From Thalassotalea sp. 1_MG-2023 (GTDB lineage: Bacteria; Pseudomonadota; Gammaproteobacteria; Enterobacterales; Alteromonadaceae), in contig NZ_JAUOPD010000006.1 in NCBI RefSeq assembly GCF_030546745.1, positions 167,867 to 231,866 on the forward strand: a DNA stretch of 64,000 bases. Reading direction: 5' to 3'. The position numbers and the translations under genes are program-made. This document shows positions 27,760-37,914 of the stretch, piece by piece (within the stretch, counting starts at the first letter, position 1; each line of letters begins with the position of its first letter). The notes below the pieces were generated by a model. The model was not told the origin of the DNA and did no database searches. It was given only the letters and a program-made list of their open reading frames with translations.

Positions 27760-28989
27760 GTGGTAAATAATAAACAACAAGTTGATGTATTGATTGTGGG
27801 CGGCGGCTTAGCAGGCTGCTTGTCTGCGTTAGCATTATCAAGGTTAAAAACACCATCAGGAAAACCACTTACGATTGCGATTATTGAAGCAAGTGATGTT
27901 CATACGAATTCAAATCAAGAAAAATCGGCATTACACTTTGATTCACGCGTATTGGCGCTTTCGCACGGTAGTGCTAGCTATTTAAAAACCTTGGATGTGT
28001 GGCAAGCAATACAATCACAAGCCGCTGCCATCGATACTATTCATATTTCTGATCACGGTCATTATGGTAAAGCCCGTATTTATGCGCATGAACACCAGGT
28101 TAACGCATTAGGCTATGTTATTGAAATGGCAACACTTGGAGAAGGGCTAGTTAAGGCGTTGGGAAACGCTGAGAATGTTTCTTGGTTTGCACCAAATAAA
28201 GTTGAGAATATTCACTGGCATTCTACTCATGTAGATGTACAACTAGATGATCAGCAATTATTACAGGCCGCATTAATATTAGGCTGTGATGGTGGCCAAT
28301 CGAAATGCCGCAAATTTGCAAATATTGATGTCGTAACGAAAAGTTATCAGCAAACAGCAATTATCGCGAACGTTCGGTTTGAAAAACCACATCAGCATAT
28401 TGCCTATGAACGATTTACTGAACATGGTCCTTTAGCGATTCTCCCTTTAACTGACCAAGATAATAACGGTCAAAAATGTTCACTTGTTTGGACCACAACC
28501 CCAGAGCATGCAGATTATTTATCGCAATTACCTAACGAAGGTTTTGCTGAGCAATTAAACCAAACGTTTGGTCATTGGTTAGGTAGTGTTGAACACGTAG
28601 GAAAGCGCGAAAGCTACCCACTTGATTTAGTCAAAGCTAATGAACAAGTGTTTCACCGTATGGTTTTAGTGGGTAATGCGTCACATACTATTCATCCTAT
28701 TGCTGGCCAAGGATTCAACTTAGGGTTACGCGATGTTAGTGAATTGGCTGATATGATTGCTGAACAATTAGTTAAAAATGAAGATATTGCGACGTTTTCA
28801 AAGCTAAGCCAGTATGCGGTTAAGCGTTCTAAAGATCATCAGCAAATTATTGGTTTAACAGATTCGCTAGTTACACTTTTTTCCAATAAACACGCGCCAC
28901 TTATTGTTGGGCGTAATGTTGGCCTTAAAGTGTTAAATTATTGTCAAAGCTTAAAAAATAGCTTTGTTAGCAAAACAATGGGCTATTAG
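27760..28989 (+). CDS. ubiH: 2-octaprenyl-6-methoxyphenol hydroxylase UbiH
   Basis: A 409-residue FAD monooxygenase for ubiquinone ring hydroxylation. The dinucleotide loop VDVLIVGGGLAGC is at residues 8-20. The second FAD motif is VLVGNASHTIHPIAGQGFNL; the Asn where most relatives have Asp is also the rule in UbiH. The start is GTG (27760) with ACGGA upstream. Position between pepP and ubiI is exactly as in E. coli and supports the assignment over other UbiH/F/I paralogues. Confidence 0.94.
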   Translation: MVNNKQQVDVLIVGGGLAGCLSALALSRLKTPSGKPLTIAIIEASDVHTNSNQEKSALHFDSRVLALSHGSASYLKTLDVWQAIQSQAAAIDTIHISDHGHYGKARIYAHEHQVNALGYVIEMATLGEGLVKALGNAENVSWFAPNKVENIHWHSTHVDVQLDDQQLLQAALILGCDGGQSKCRKFANIDVVTKSYQQTAIIANVRFEKPHQHIAYERFTEHGPLAILPLTDQDNNGQKCSLVWTTTPEHADYLSQLPNEGFAEQLNQTFGHWLGSVEHVGKRESYPLDLVKANEQVFHRMVLVGNASHTIHPIAGQGFNLGLRDVSELADMIAEQLVKNEDIATFSKLSQYAVKRSKDHQQIIGLTDSLVTLFSNKHAPLIVGRNVGLKVLNYCQSLKNSFVSKTMGY

Positions 28990-29051
28990 TCGAAGTGTTA
29001 ATAGTCGAATTAGGATGATTACTGCTTAATCATTCATAGGTTGATAAAATT

Positions 29052-30266
29052 ATGCAAAAGTTTGATGTATTAATTGTTGGTGGTGGCATGGTGGGGTTAG
29101 CTACTGCACTCGCGATACGCCATTTAAGTGCGTTAACCGTCGCGATTGTGGATACGCAAAATGTGCCGAATATTACAGAAACACCTGATATTCGAGTGAG
29201 TGCTATAAATGCCGCAAGTAAACAGTTATTCGAACATTTAGGTGTTTGGCATCAAATAACGACATTAAGACATCAACCCTACCAAGCAATGCATATTTGG
29301 GACAGTGGTGGATTTGGTCAGCTTGATTTTAACCTGCAAGATATCAGTACTCGTGATCATAGTGGCCAGCTTGGCTGGATTATTGAGAACAATATTGTAC
29401 GCTCAGCGCTATGGCAAAAAGCACAGCAAGATAATGGCATTGCGTTTTTTACTGAAGAGAAACTTACCCATATTACTCAAGGTGAAACTGAAGTATTTGC
29501 CACATTTGCTAGCCAAGCACCAATTATGGCTAACTTAGTCATTGGTGCCGATGGTGCAAACTCTTGGGTGAGAGCACAAGCCAAAATTCCTTTGACGTTT
29601 CGAGATTACGACCATCATGCTATTGTTGCGACCGTTGCATGCGAGCAAGGTCATCAAAATACGGCATGGCAAGTATTTTTGCCTACTGGGCCGCTGGCTT
29701 TTTTACCCCTGCAAAGTGATGGTAATAACCTCTGTTCTATTGTGTGGTCTACTAGTCCAGAGCAAGCAAACCGATTAACACAACTAGATGAACAAGCCTT
29801 TAATCAAGCACTAACAGCTGTGAGTGATGGAAAGCTAGGAGTTGTTTCGTTGCAAAGTAAGCGTCAAGCATTTCCGTTAAGAATGCGTTATGCACAACAG
29901 TTTGTTAGCGAACGCTTTGTACTAGTAGGAGACGCGGCACATACTATTCACCCGCTAGCCGGTCAAGGGGTTAATTTAGGCTTGAAAGACGCGGCAGCGT
30001 TAGCGCAATTGTTGGCTGAAGGTTCAACGTCTGTTAATTGTTCTAAATTACTTAGTCAGTATCAGCGCTGGCGTAAAGCTGATGCAATAGACATGATTGC
30101 GGCAATGGAAGGGATCAAACAAGCATTTGCCCCACAACAAGTACCTATTGCCTTGGCACGCGGTATGGGGCTGTCTGTGCTAAATAAACTAAAACCGATG
30201 AAAGCGTCATTAATAAAGCAAGCGATGGGCAATAATGGCCACTTACCTCATCTTATGAAAAATTAG
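29052..30266 (+). CDS. ubiI: 2-octaprenylphenol hydroxylase UbiI (VisC)
   Basis: A 404-residue paralogue of UbiH. The FAD loop is DVLIVGGGMVGLATAL (residues 5-20) and the second motif is LVGDAAHTIHPLAGQGVNL (about 294-312). UbiI hydroxylates C5 of the ubiquinone ring. It lies 62 bases after ubiH on the same strand and, as in E. coli, immediately before the gcv genes, apart from the extra minus-strand gene inserted here. UbiF would be the alternative name, but the context favours UbiI. Confidence 0.93.
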   Translation: MQKFDVLIVGGGMVGLATALAIRHLSALTVAIVDTQNVPNITETPDIRVSAINAASKQLFEHLGVWHQITTLRHQPYQAMHIWDSGGFGQLDFNLQDISTRDHSGQLGWIIENNIVRSALWQKAQQDNGIAFFTEEKLTHITQGETEVFATFASQAPIMANLVIGADGANSWVRAQAKIPLTFRDYDHHAIVATVACEQGHQNTAWQVFLPTGPLAFLPLQSDGNNLCSIVWSTSPEQANRLTQLDEQAFNQALTAVSDGKLGVVSLQSKRQAFPLRMRYAQQFVSERFVLVGDAAHTIHPLAGQGVNLGLKDAAALAQLLAEGSTSVNCSKLLSQYQRWRKADAIDMIAAMEGIKQAFAPQQVPIALARGMGLSVLNKLKPMKASLIKQAMGNNGHLPHLMKN

Positions 30267-30279
30267 TGATAATGGTTGC

Positions 30280-30807
30280 TTATCGAGCATTGACAGTATT
30301 TACCAAAAATGAAGAAGAGCTTTGTTTGATCACGCTGCGAATAAAATCGGGCAAATAATCACTTTGTCTAATGTAGTCGTCAATATCGAACTTTTCATTT
30401 TCAGGTTGTTTAACAAATTGTACTTCACTGGCATCGACTATTTTTTCAATAATATGTTCAGGAATCGCTAATCGCGTGGCTAGCATGATCAAATTAGTTG
30501 CTCTATTTGCATGAATATCTCTTAGAAAAAAAATATCGTAAGTCACACCAGTGTCATTAATTCTTGCACTGTTAATTAAATATTCAGCGGCTGCAATTGC
30601 GACAAAGGTAAATTTAGTGCGTTTATCAATACTTGCATTCAATTGAATAACCACTTTTTGTTCTTTATCAACAGCGATACGGCAAAGATCGCTCAGTTCA
30701 GGGGTAATTTTTAAGGTTAAATTTAGTGATCGGCATATTTGTTTTAAGTCAACGGTGTCGCCAATTGTGGCGTTTGATATTAATTGTTGTGGATTATATC
30801 GACTCAA
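30280..30807 (-). CDS. ImmA/IrrE-like protein without the zinc-protease motif
   Basis: A 175-residue protein. Its layout follows the ImmA/IrrE domain: VVIQLNASIDKRTKFTF (about 52-68) is where these proteases have an INP...R..FT strand and turn. Then AIAAAEYLI stands where HELGHYLL should be, and DIHANRATNLIMLATRLAIP (in the region 97-116) stands where the E..AN.FA..LLMP helix should be. The HExxH histidines and glutamate are replaced (Ala71, Ile72, Ala75), so it should not be a zinc protease. The start is TTG with AAAGAG upstream; no nearby ATG exists. It sits between ubiI and gcvT and faces the other way. The role may be ligand sensing or binding; family assignment is by eye. Confidence 0.6.
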   Translation of the reverse strand: MSRYNPQQLISNATIGDTVDLKQICRSLNLTLKITPELSDLCRIAVDKEQKVVIQLNASIDKRTKFTFVAIAAAEYLINSARINDTGVTYDIFFLRDIHANRATNLIMLATRLAIPEHIIEKIVDASEVQFVKQPENEKFDIDDYIRQSDYLPDFIRSVIKQSSSSFLVNTVNAR

Positions 30808-31130
30808 TTTTTTACTCTTTATTTCATACAGTTGTTGCTTAAATTCATCATAGCAGATGAATGGAATTTTGTTTGATTAGAATACCTATGAATTTAAATC
30901 AGAACAATCCTGTTTAGAACGCTATAAATAGAATTTAATTTTTAATTGTTACGGTACTAGAAATTTAATATTGATTATGATGTTAAAGTGGTTTTTTATT
31001 TGATTAACCTCCCTTTATTTGTTGAATACCTGTTAACCGATCGCTATAATTGCGCGCAAATTTTGATAAAACACCTATGCTATTTTTTAAGCATAATGGT
31101 TATACAGCAAGCAACAATTGGAAGATAAAC
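30808..31130. other. gcv operon upstream region
   Basis: A 323-base AT-rich gap before gcvT. It holds a strong sigma-70 promoter (31022-31050) and one ATTAG (CTAAT complement) at 30876-30880, the core recognised by GcvA in E. coli. I looked for a glycine riboswitch and saw no conserved core. No ORF is supported. Confidence 0.5.
31022..31050 (+). promoter_or_regulatory. Sigma-70 promoter of gcvT
   Basis: -35 TTGAAT (31022-31027) and -10 TATAAT (31045-31050) are separated by exactly 17 bases. Transcription would start near 31057, which rules out translation starts at or before 31050 and supports the ATG at 31131. Confidence 0.8.
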
Positions 31131-32222
31131 ATGACCAATAAAACGGTATTACATGCTAAGCACCTTGAAGCAGGCGCAAAAATGGTTGATTTTCACGGTT
31201 GGGAAATGCCAATCAACTATGGTTCTCAAATTGAAGAACACCACGCAGTACGAAAAGATGCGGGTATGTTTGATGTATCTCACATGACAATTGTTGATAT
31301 TCAAGGTGCTGATGCAAAAGCATACTTGCAACGTTTAGTGATAAACGATGTTGCAAAACTTGAAGTAGCGGGCAAAGCGCTATATACCGGTATGTGTAAC
31401 GATGAAGGTGGTGTCATTGATGATTTGATCATTTATCACTTTACGAGCACTGATTACCGTTTAGTGGTTAACTCAGCGACACGTGAGAAAGATTTAGCCT
31501 GGATGACAAAACAAGCTACTGGTTTTGATATTACCATTACCGAACGTCCTGAATACGGCATGATTGCAGTACAAGGGCCAGAAGCAAAAGCGAAAGTGGC
31601 TTCAATTTTATCAACTGAACAAAATCAAGCAATTGAGGGCATGAAACCATTCTTTGGTGTTCAGGCGGGTGATTTATTTATTGCAACGACAGGTTACACT
31701 GGCGAAAGTGGTTATGAAATTGTAGTGCCAGAAGCTGCAACGGCTGACTTATGGCAACAACTTGTAGATGCAGGCGTAGCTCCTTGTGGTTTAGGTGCAC
31801 GTGACACATTGCGTTTAGAAGCAGGCATGAACCTATATGGCTTAGATATGGACGAGACAGTATCTCCATTAGCAGCAAACATGGCATGGACAATTTCATG
31901 GGAGCCATCAGAGCGCAACTTTATTGGTCGTGATGTATTAGCGGCACAACGTGAAGCTGGTGATCAACCGAAATTAGTTGGTTTAGTGATGACAGAAAAA
32001 GGTGTGTTACGCACTGGCCTTAAAGTAGTAACCGAAGCCGGCGAAGGCGTTATCACGTCAGGTACATTTTCTCCAACATTACAACATTCTATTGCTATGG
32101 CGCGCGTTCCTCGCAGCGTAAAAGTTGGTGATGTTGTTGAAGTAGAAATGCGCAAAAAGTTAGTGAGCGTAAAAGTGGTTAAACCAAGCTTTGTTCGTAA
32201 CGGCAAAAGCCAATTAGATTAA
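31131..32222 (+). CDS. gcvT: Glycine cleavage system aminomethyltransferase GcvT (T protein)
   Basis: A 363-residue T protein. It transfers the methylene carbon from the aminomethyl-lipoyl arm of GcvH to tetrahydrofolate and releases ammonia. The N-terminus [40 protein letters not shown], the Asp-containing FDVSHM and [16 protein letters not shown] match the family. The start at 31131 has GGAAG six bases upstream and matches E. coli length; an in-frame extension to 31050 would begin inside the promoter. It is followed by gcvH and gcvP. Confidence 0.97.
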   Translation: MTNKTVLHAKHLEAGAKMVDFHGWEMPINYGSQIEEHHAVRKDAGMFDVSHMTIVDIQGADAKAYLQRLVINDVAKLEVAGKALYTGMCNDEGGVIDDLIIYHFTSTDYRLVVNSATREKDLAWMTKQATGFDITITERPEYGMIAVQGPEAKAKVASILSTEQNQAIEGMKPFFGVQAGDLFIATTGYTGESGYEIVVPEAATADLWQQLVDAGVAPCGLGARDTLRLEAGMNLYGLDMDETVSPLAANMAWTISWEPSERNFIGRDVLAAQREAGDQPKLVGLVMTEKGVLRTGLKVVTEAGEGVITSGTFSPTLQHSIAMARVPRSVKVGDVVEVEMRKKLVSVKVVKPSFVRNGKSQLD

Positions 32223-32306
32223 ATTTTTATGCTACTCTATAGTCTTAAATAGACTGAGTAGTCGAACAGATATATAACAATTACAGACATATTAGGAACT
32301 AAAAAA

Positions 32307-32696
32307 ATGAGCAACATTCCTTCAGAATTAAAATATGCAACGTCGCATGAATGGGTACGCAATGAAGGTGACGGTACTGTTACTATTGGTATTACAGAGC
32401 ATGCGCAAGAATTACTTGGCGATATGGTATTTGTTGAATTGCCAGAAGTAGGCGAAAGCGTTAGCACTGGTGATGATGTTGCGGTAGCTGAATCAGTAAA
32501 AGCTGCATCAGATATTTATGCGCCTGTATCAGGTGAAGTGCTTGCCGTTAACGAAGAATTAGAAGATTCTCCTGAACTTGTAAACTCTGACGCGTTTGGC
32601 GACGGTTGGATGTTTAAAATCAAACTTGACGATGCAAGCGAGTTAGAAAACCTTCTTGATGCTGAAGGTTACGAAAACTCAATCGACGAAGATTAA
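32307..32696 (+). CDS. gcvH: Glycine cleavage system H protein
   Basis: A 129-residue lipoyl carrier. The lipoylated lysine is Lys65 in [15 protein letters not shown]. The flanking TSHEWVR (about 12-18) and [10 protein letters not shown] (about 100-109) are typical. It shuttles the aminomethyl group between GcvP, GcvT and the L protein. AGGAAC before the ATG is the ribosome binding site. It lies 84 bases after gcvT. Confidence 0.97.
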   Translation: MSNIPSELKYATSHEWVRNEGDGTVTIGITEHAQELLGDMVFVELPEVGESVSTGDDVAVAESVKAASDIYAPVSGEVLAVNEELEDSPELVNSDAFGDGWMFKIKLDDASELENLLDAEGYENSIDED

Positions 32697-32823
32697 TTTA
32701 GTTACTTTAATCTGTTTTAAGCATTTTTGTTTGAACACAGGTTTTGTTAACTAAAGACTTGTTGTTGGTAAATCAATAACAATATTTTCGCTATTTTAAG
32801 CAGTTTAAAATAGTCAACAGATT

Positions 32824-32866
32824 AAGCCTCTCACTGAAAATAAGTTTGGGGCTTTCTTTATTTTTT
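32824..32866 (+). terminator. Weak terminator or attenuator between gcvH and gcvP
   Basis: AAGCCTC and GGGGCTT can pair over 7 bp (one G-U) around a 17-base loop, followed by a T-rich tract. It lies inside the 201-base gap between gcvH and gcvP, where it could lower the level of gcvP transcript relative to gcvTH. Confidence 0.45.
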
Positions 32867-32897
32867 ACTTACTTTTCTTATTTAGGTAAGCCGTTTT

Positions 32898-35801
32898 ATG
32901 ACTACTCACTCTCAAAACAACATTACGTTGAAAGATCTAGAACAAACGCAAGACTTTATTCGTCGCCATATTGGCCCTGACGAAGTACAAGCTCAGGCGA
33001 TGTTAAACGAAATTGGTGCAGAATCAGTTGATGCATTAATTGACGAAATTGTTCCTAGCGACATTCGCCTAGCTGACTTACCGGCTATAGAAGAAAGTAA
33101 AACGGAAGTAAAAGCGCTTAGCGATTTAAAAACCGTTGCCAATAAAAATAAAGTAAACAAAACGTATATTGGTTTAGGCTATTACGGCACATTAACACCT
33201 AATGTTATTTTACGTAATGTATTAGAAAATCCAGGATGGTATACCGCTTACACGCCTTACCAGCCTGAAATCGCCCAAGGTCGTTTAGAGTCATTATTAA
33301 ATTACCAACAAATGTGTTTAGACCTTACCGGTTTAGATTTAGCATCAGCGTCATTACTTGATGAAGGTACAGCTGCTGCAGAGGCCATGGCTCTTGCTAA
33401 ACGTGTATCAAAAAATAAAAAATCAAACCAATTTTTCGTTGCAGAAGAAGTTTACCCACAAACCATTGACGTTGTTAAACAGCGAGCAGAAATGTTTGGT
33501 TTCGACATTATCGTGGCACCAGCAGACAGCGTAAGTGAACATGATGTATTTGGTGCACTTTTACAATACCCAAGTGCAACGGGCGAAGTACGTGATATTT
33601 CAACCCTTATTGAAAGCGTTCATGAGAAAAAGGGCATTGTAGCCGTTGCGGCTGATATCATGAGCTTAGTGTTACTTAAAGCACCAGGTGAATTAGGCGC
33701 TGATGTGGTAATTGGTTCAAGCCAACGTTTTGGTGTGCCAATGGGCTATGGTGGACCTCACGCTGCATTTTTCACAACGAGTGATAAATACAAGCGTTCT
33801 ATGCCTGGTCGTATTATTGGTGTGTCAAAAGATACGCGTGGTAACAACGCACTTCGTATGGCAATGCAAACACGTGAACAACATATTCGTCGTGAAAAAG
33901 CCAATTCAAACATTTGTACAGCACAGGTGCTACTTGCCAACATGGCAGCATTTTATGCGGTATATCATGGCCCTAAAGGGTTAAAAACAATTGCTAGCCG
34001 TATCCATCGCTTTGCGGATATTTTAAACGTAGGTACTGCGTCAAAAGGCTTAAAAGCACTTCATGCTAATTATTTCGATACGTTAACATTTAACCTTGAT
34101 AACAAAGAAGATGTTGTAGCGCGTGCACTAGCAGCTGATGTTAACTTACGCACAGATGTTGCTGGCCAAGTGAGTATATCTCTTGATGAGACAACAACAC
34201 GTGAAGACATTACTACTTTATTTGATGTGCTACTTGGCGAAGGTCATGGTTTAGACGTAGCAGCATTAGATGCAGAAATTTTAAGTACTGATTATCAATC
34301 AATTCCTGCTGAATTAGTACGCGAGTCAGACATTTTAACGCACCCTGTTTTTAACTCGCACCATAGTGAAACTGAAATGCTTCGCTATATTAAAAAATTA
34401 GAAAACAAAGATTTAGCGCTCAATCATTCAATGATTTCATTAGGTTCTTGTACCATGAAATTAAACGCAACAGCGCAGATGATCCCTGTGTCATGGCCTG
34501 AATTTGCGAATATGCATCCGTTTGCACCGATAGACCAAGCGCAAGGCTATATTGAGATGATCAACGAACTAGGCGACTGGTTAGTTGAATTAACAGGCTA
34601 TGATAACATTTCAATGCAACCGAACTCTGGCGCACAAGGTGAGTATGCAGGTCTTATTGCTATTCATAAATACCATGAAAGTCGTGGTGATGCGCACAGA
34701 AATATTTGTTTAATTCCATCTTCTGCACACGGAACTAACCCCGCGTCAGCGCAAATGGTTGGTATGAAGGTTGTAGTAGTAGATTGCGATAAAAACGGTA
34801 ACGTTGACATGGCTGACTTAACAGCCAAAGCAACAGAAATGCGTGACAACTTATCATGTATCATGATCACATACCCATCAACACATGGTGTATATGAGAC
34901 AACAATACGTGAAATTTGTAACATTGTTCATGACAACGGCGGCCAAGTTTATTTAGATGGCGCAAACATGAATGCACAAGTTGGTTTAACTTCACCAGGT
35001 TTTATTGGCGCTGATGTTTCGCACTTAAATTTACACAAAACCTTTGCAATTCCACATGGCGGCGGCGGCCCAGGTATGGGACCAATAGGTGTTAAATCAC
35101 ACTTGGCACCGTTTCTACCTGATCATTCACTTATTACCGTTAATGAAACCACAAAAGGTAATGGCGCGGTTTCAGCTGCACCATTTGGTAGTGCAGGCAT
35201 TTTATGTATCTCTTACCTATACATTGCTTTATTAGGTAAGAAAGGTGTAACAGATTCAACAAAATTTGCCATCACTAATGCAAACTACCTAGCGAAGAAG
35301 TTAAGCGAGCATTACTCGATACTGTATACCGGCGCTAACGGCCGCGTAGCTCACGAATGTATTGTTGACTTACGCCCATTAAAAGATTCGTCTGGTATTA
35401 CAGAAATGGACGTAGCTAAACGTCTACAAGATTACGGCTTTCATTCACCAACCATGTCTTTCCCAGTGGCAGGCACGTTGATGATTGAACCAACTGAATC
35501 AGAAGCAAAACCTGAATTAGACCGCTTCATTGAAGCTATGGTATGCATTCGTGATGAAATACGTAAAGTAGAGCAGGGTGAATGGACACTTGAAGATAAC
35601 CCGCTTCACAACGCACCACATACCTTAGCCGATATTACAGACGCGTCATGGGGTAGAGCCTACACAACAGCAGAAGCTGTATTCCCTGTACCAGCGGCAG
35701 CGGCAAATAAATTCTGGCCAACGGTAAACCGCATTGATGATGTATACGGTGACCGTAACCTAATTTGTAGTTGCCCTAGTGTGGATACGTATAAAGATTA
35801 A
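32898..35801 (+). CDS. gcvP: Glycine dehydrogenase (decarboxylating) GcvP
   Basis: A 967-residue P protein, normal single-chain length. It decarboxylates glycine with PLP and passes the aminomethyl group to GcvH. The PLP lysine is in [17 protein letters not shown] (Lys about 714). The N-terminal half carries RRHIGPDE and the pseudo-active site; [16 protein letters not shown] and [11 protein letters not shown] are conserved substrate/PLP segments. Arginine codons are nearly all CGT, in contrast to the accessory genes that follow. The operon ends at the strong terminator 35891-35919. Confidence 0.97.
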   Translation: MTTHSQNNITLKDLEQTQDFIRRHIGPDEVQAQAMLNEIGAESVDALIDEIVPSDIRLADLPAIEESKTEVKALSDLKTVANKNKVNKTYIGLGYYGTLTPNVILRNVLENPGWYTAYTPYQPEIAQGRLESLLNYQQMCLDLTGLDLASASLLDEGTAAAEAMALAKRVSKNKKSNQFFVAEEVYPQTIDVVKQRAEMFGFDIIVAPADSVSEHDVFGALLQYPSATGEVRDISTLIESVHEKKGIVAVAADIMSLVLLKAPGELGADVVIGSSQRFGVPMGYGGPHAAFFTTSDKYKRSMPGRIIGVSKDTRGNNALRMAMQTREQHIRREKANSNICTAQVLLANMAAFYAVYHGPKGLKTIASRIHRFADILNVGTASKGLKALHANYFDTLTFNLDNKEDVVARALAADVNLRTDVAGQVSISLDETTTREDITTLFDVLLGEGHGLDVAALDAEILSTDYQSIPAELVRESDILTHPVFNSHHSETEMLRYIKKLENKDLALNHSMISLGSCTMKLNATAQMIPVSWPEFANMHPFAPIDQAQGYIEMINELGDWLVELTGYDNISMQPNSGAQGEYAGLIAIHKYHESRGDAHRNICLIPSSAHGTNPASAQMVGMKVVVVDCDKNGNVDMADLTAKATEMRDNLSCIMITYPSTHGVYETTIREICNIVHDNGGQVYLDGANMNAQVGLTSPGFIGADVSHLNLHKTFAIPHGGGGPGMGPIGVKSHLAPFLPDHSLITVNETTKGNGAVSAAPFGSAGILCISYLYIALLGKKGVTDSTKFAITNANYLAKKLSEHYSILYTGANGRVAHECIVDLRPLKDSSGITEMDVAKRLQDYGFHSPTMSFPVAGTLMIEPTESEAKPELDRFIEAMVCIRDEIRKVEQGEWTLEDNPLHNAPHTLADITDASWGRAYTTAEAVFPVPAAAANKFWPTVNRIDDVYGDRNLICSCPSVDTYKD

Positions 35802-35890
35802 TTGTTAGTTGTTGTCGTACTCTAATAAAGTCTGTGACTTTATTTTTGTAGTTTGTGAGTCGAATATAGTTTGTGACTGATAAAATCTTG

Positions 35891-35919
35891 AAAAGGTGAG
35901 CCTAGCGCTCACCTTTTTT
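35891..35919 (+). terminator. Intrinsic terminator of the gcv operon
   Basis: AAAAGGTGAGC and GCTCACCTTTT pair over 11 bp around a 5-base loop and run into a T tract. It ends the gcvTHP unit and marks the left limit of the accessory segment. Confidence 0.93.
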
Positions 35920-35937
35920 ATTATGACGTGTACATAG

Positions 35938-36195
35938 TCTATTCTTTACATCAGCAGCAGGTTGGTTCGCGTTCACGGCAAAGTTAAGAAAGATCGTTTG
36001 GTGCCAATTAGTCTACGAGGATGCGAGTGGCTAGCTTTTTATATTGGAAAGATTCGCATAATGTTTGCCTTCATCGGATCTGGAAAGGCACTGTTTCTGG
36101 CTAACAATGGCAAACGCTATGTGCCGGGGAAGTTGTCTGAAGTTTATGAAGCAACGCATCCTTCTGCTGAAGGTGTGAGTGGGTTGTTTCAATAA
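35938..36195 (+). pseudogene. Tyrosine recombinase (integrase) remnant
   Basis: An open frame of about 85 codons in this stretch encodes a fragment of a phage-type/XerC-like integrase. LVRVHGKVKKDRLVP is the catalytic beta-hairpin with its lysine, followed by WLAFYIGKIR and ALFLANNGKRY, the usual next block. The upstream arginine motif (TGLR) and the downstream HxxR and tyrosine are missing, and the frame diverges after about codon 70. It is a relic, not a working recombinase. It suggests that the spot after gcvP has been an integration site. Confidence 0.7.
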
Positions 36196-36276
36196 GAAAA
36201 TTAGTATCTTAATTTAACAAAATTAGTTAAATTTAATGCAAATGAATTTATAAAAACTAATCAAGGATGGTGAATT

Positions 36277-37914
36277 GTGCAAGTTATAAAGTTAGAACAT
36301 TTTCAACGAGCTGCTGAAGAGATTGGTAAGCACGGAGACAATGATACTTTGCCATTTAATATGGATAATCGATTCATTGCTAAAAAGTCAGAACAGTTAG
36401 CAAAAATTGCTTTTGAATATTTTGAAAGGTTAAACAAAAGCGGTAAAAAAAGTGCAGCAAAGCAATTAAATTCGCTCCAAATCTTTCACGAAAGGCTCTT
36501 GACACCTACAGGGGCTTATGGATTCAGAACATCCACCAAGATACACCCTTTTTGGAATATTTATTTAAATGGTTTAGCTATAGCAATTGCAGAAGCTAAT
36601 GAGCCTTATAGAAGTTCTAGGGCGCATTCATATAGATATGCAGCGGATATGGTCGAATTTTTCGACAGAAGTAAATCATGGAGAGCATATAAAGAAGCTA
36701 CTCTAGGCGAGTCACTATTAGATTCTCCTAATGCAGTTGTAATTCAAACTGACATTTCTAGTTTTTACGAACACATTTATCACCACAGAGTTGAAAATTG
36801 TATCGATGATCTATTTGAAGAAAGTAATACAGTCGGTACTCAAATAGATCGTATTTTGAATCAATTAAGTTCCGGTCGTTCTTTCGGCCTTCCTGTTGGT
36901 GGGCAATGTGCAAGAGTTTTAGCAGAGCTTTTAATGACATCAATAGACTCACTACTTAGTCAAAATGGAATTATTTGGCATAGATATGTTGACGATTTTA
37001 CTCTGATTGCAGATAGTCAAGCTAAAGCTTACGAAGCACTCTCGATACTTTCCAATGTTTTAGCTGATTATGGACTTTCGCTAAACAGAAGTAAAACAAC
37101 TCTACTTAGCTCAAAGCATTATAAAGATTTTGTAACTGCACAGTTATTTGCAAGTGATGACCAAGCAAGTAAGCTGAAAGAGATAGATTTATATTTTGAT
37201 CCTTATACAGATGATCCTCATCAGGACTATGAAGACTTACAACAAACAGTAAAAGAGATAGATCTCCAAGCGTTGTTAGCGGCTGAAACGAGTAAAAGCC
37301 AACCAGATGCATACTTGGTTTCCCAAATTAGTAGAACTTTAAAATTACAAGAACCGATTACAGCGCTTCAATTATGTAGAACTTTGCTTTCTGTTCAAAA
37401 CTTAAATGCTTTTAGGGCATCTTGGCCTACCATTATGAGAGGAGTTATTGCCCTTAGAAGTGATTCAGATTTTGTATCTATACATGCCATGTTAGATACT
37501 TGTTTAGATGAGGTAATTTCACATTCTAAACATCTACTTTTACCAGAGTCAAACTGTTTACATTTTCTAAGAGCAATTAGATTTAAGAAGACTGAAGCCA
37601 GAAGCGTTTTCGTAACTACTGAAGTTTTTAAGAAGACCAAATATGAAACGATCAAAAGAGAGTGTATAGAGTGCTGGAGGCATTGGAAAGATCGTCCTTC
37701 ATTTATTTCTGTCAGAAATACGTGGTCCACACAAGGAGCAGAGGTTCAAAGAATGCTATGGTTGGCATCACATAAATTTGGTGATGACGGGCTTCACTTT
37801 AGAAATCAAGTTAATAATACTACAGATACTTCTTGGACAGTTGGTATTGAGGTTAAGTCAGGAACATCTTTTGGAAGTTTATTTAAGCATTGGACCGAAA
37901 CATGCGATTCTTAA
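36277..37914 (+). CDS. Reverse transcriptase, Abi/UG (defence-associated) type
   Basis: A 545-residue protein with an intact RT core. Motif A is VIQTDISSFYEHIYH (Asp159), the RT4 block is SFGLPVGGQCARVLAE (about 203-217), the catalytic box is HRYVDDFTLIAD (Asp239, Asp240), and LSLNRSKT (about 267-274) follows. The upstream HPFWNIYLNGLAIAIAE (90-106) and AHSYRYA are the N-terminal signature of AbiA/AbiK-like and unknown-group RTs, not of group II introns or retrons. The last 250 residues are helical and unassigned. No maturase or retron msr/msd features were seen. The GTG start has AAGGATGG upstream. The stop overlaps the next gene by 13 bases. A role in phage defence is inferred from family and neighbours. 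Confidence 0.88.
   Translation: MQVIKLEHFQRAAEEIGKHGDNDTLPFNMDNRFIAKKSEQLAKIAFEYFERLNKSGKKSAAKQLNSLQIFHERLLTPTGAYGFRTSTKIHPFWNIYLNGLAIAIAEANEPYRSSRAHSYRYAADMVEFFDRSKSWRAYKEATLGESLLDSPNAVVIQTDISSFYEHIYHHRVENCIDDLFEESNTVGTQIDRILNQLSSGRSFGLPVGGQCARVLAELLMTSIDSLLSQNGIIWHRYVDDFTLIADSQAKAYEALSILSNVLADYGLSLNRSKTTLLSSKHYKDFVTAQLFASDDQASKLKEIDLYFDPYTDDPHQDYEDLQQTVKEIDLQALLAAETSKSQPDAYLVSQISRTLKLQEPITALQLCRTLLSVQNLNAFRASWPTIMRGVIALRSDSDFVSIHAMLDTCLDEVISHSKHLLLPESNCLHFLRAIRFKKTEARSVFVTTEVFKKTKYETIKRECIECWRHWKDRPSFISVRNTWSTQGAEVQRMLWLASHKFGDDGLHFRNQVNNTTDTSWTVGIEVKSGTSFGSLFKHWTETCDS

Noticed and set aside
30808..31130. Glycine riboswitch before gcvT
   Set aside because: No conserved tandem-aptamer core could be found; a plain promoter is present instead.
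36196..36276. Retron msr/msd or DRT non-coding RNA before the RT
   Set aside because: Only 81 AT-rich bases lie between the relic and the RT start, with no stable hairpin seen. A downstream RNA cannot be excluded.
37890..37901. TTG start giving four extra residues on the nuclease-like protein
   Set aside because: The ATG at 37902 is in the same frame and gives an equally coupled overlap; TTG lacks a binding site.
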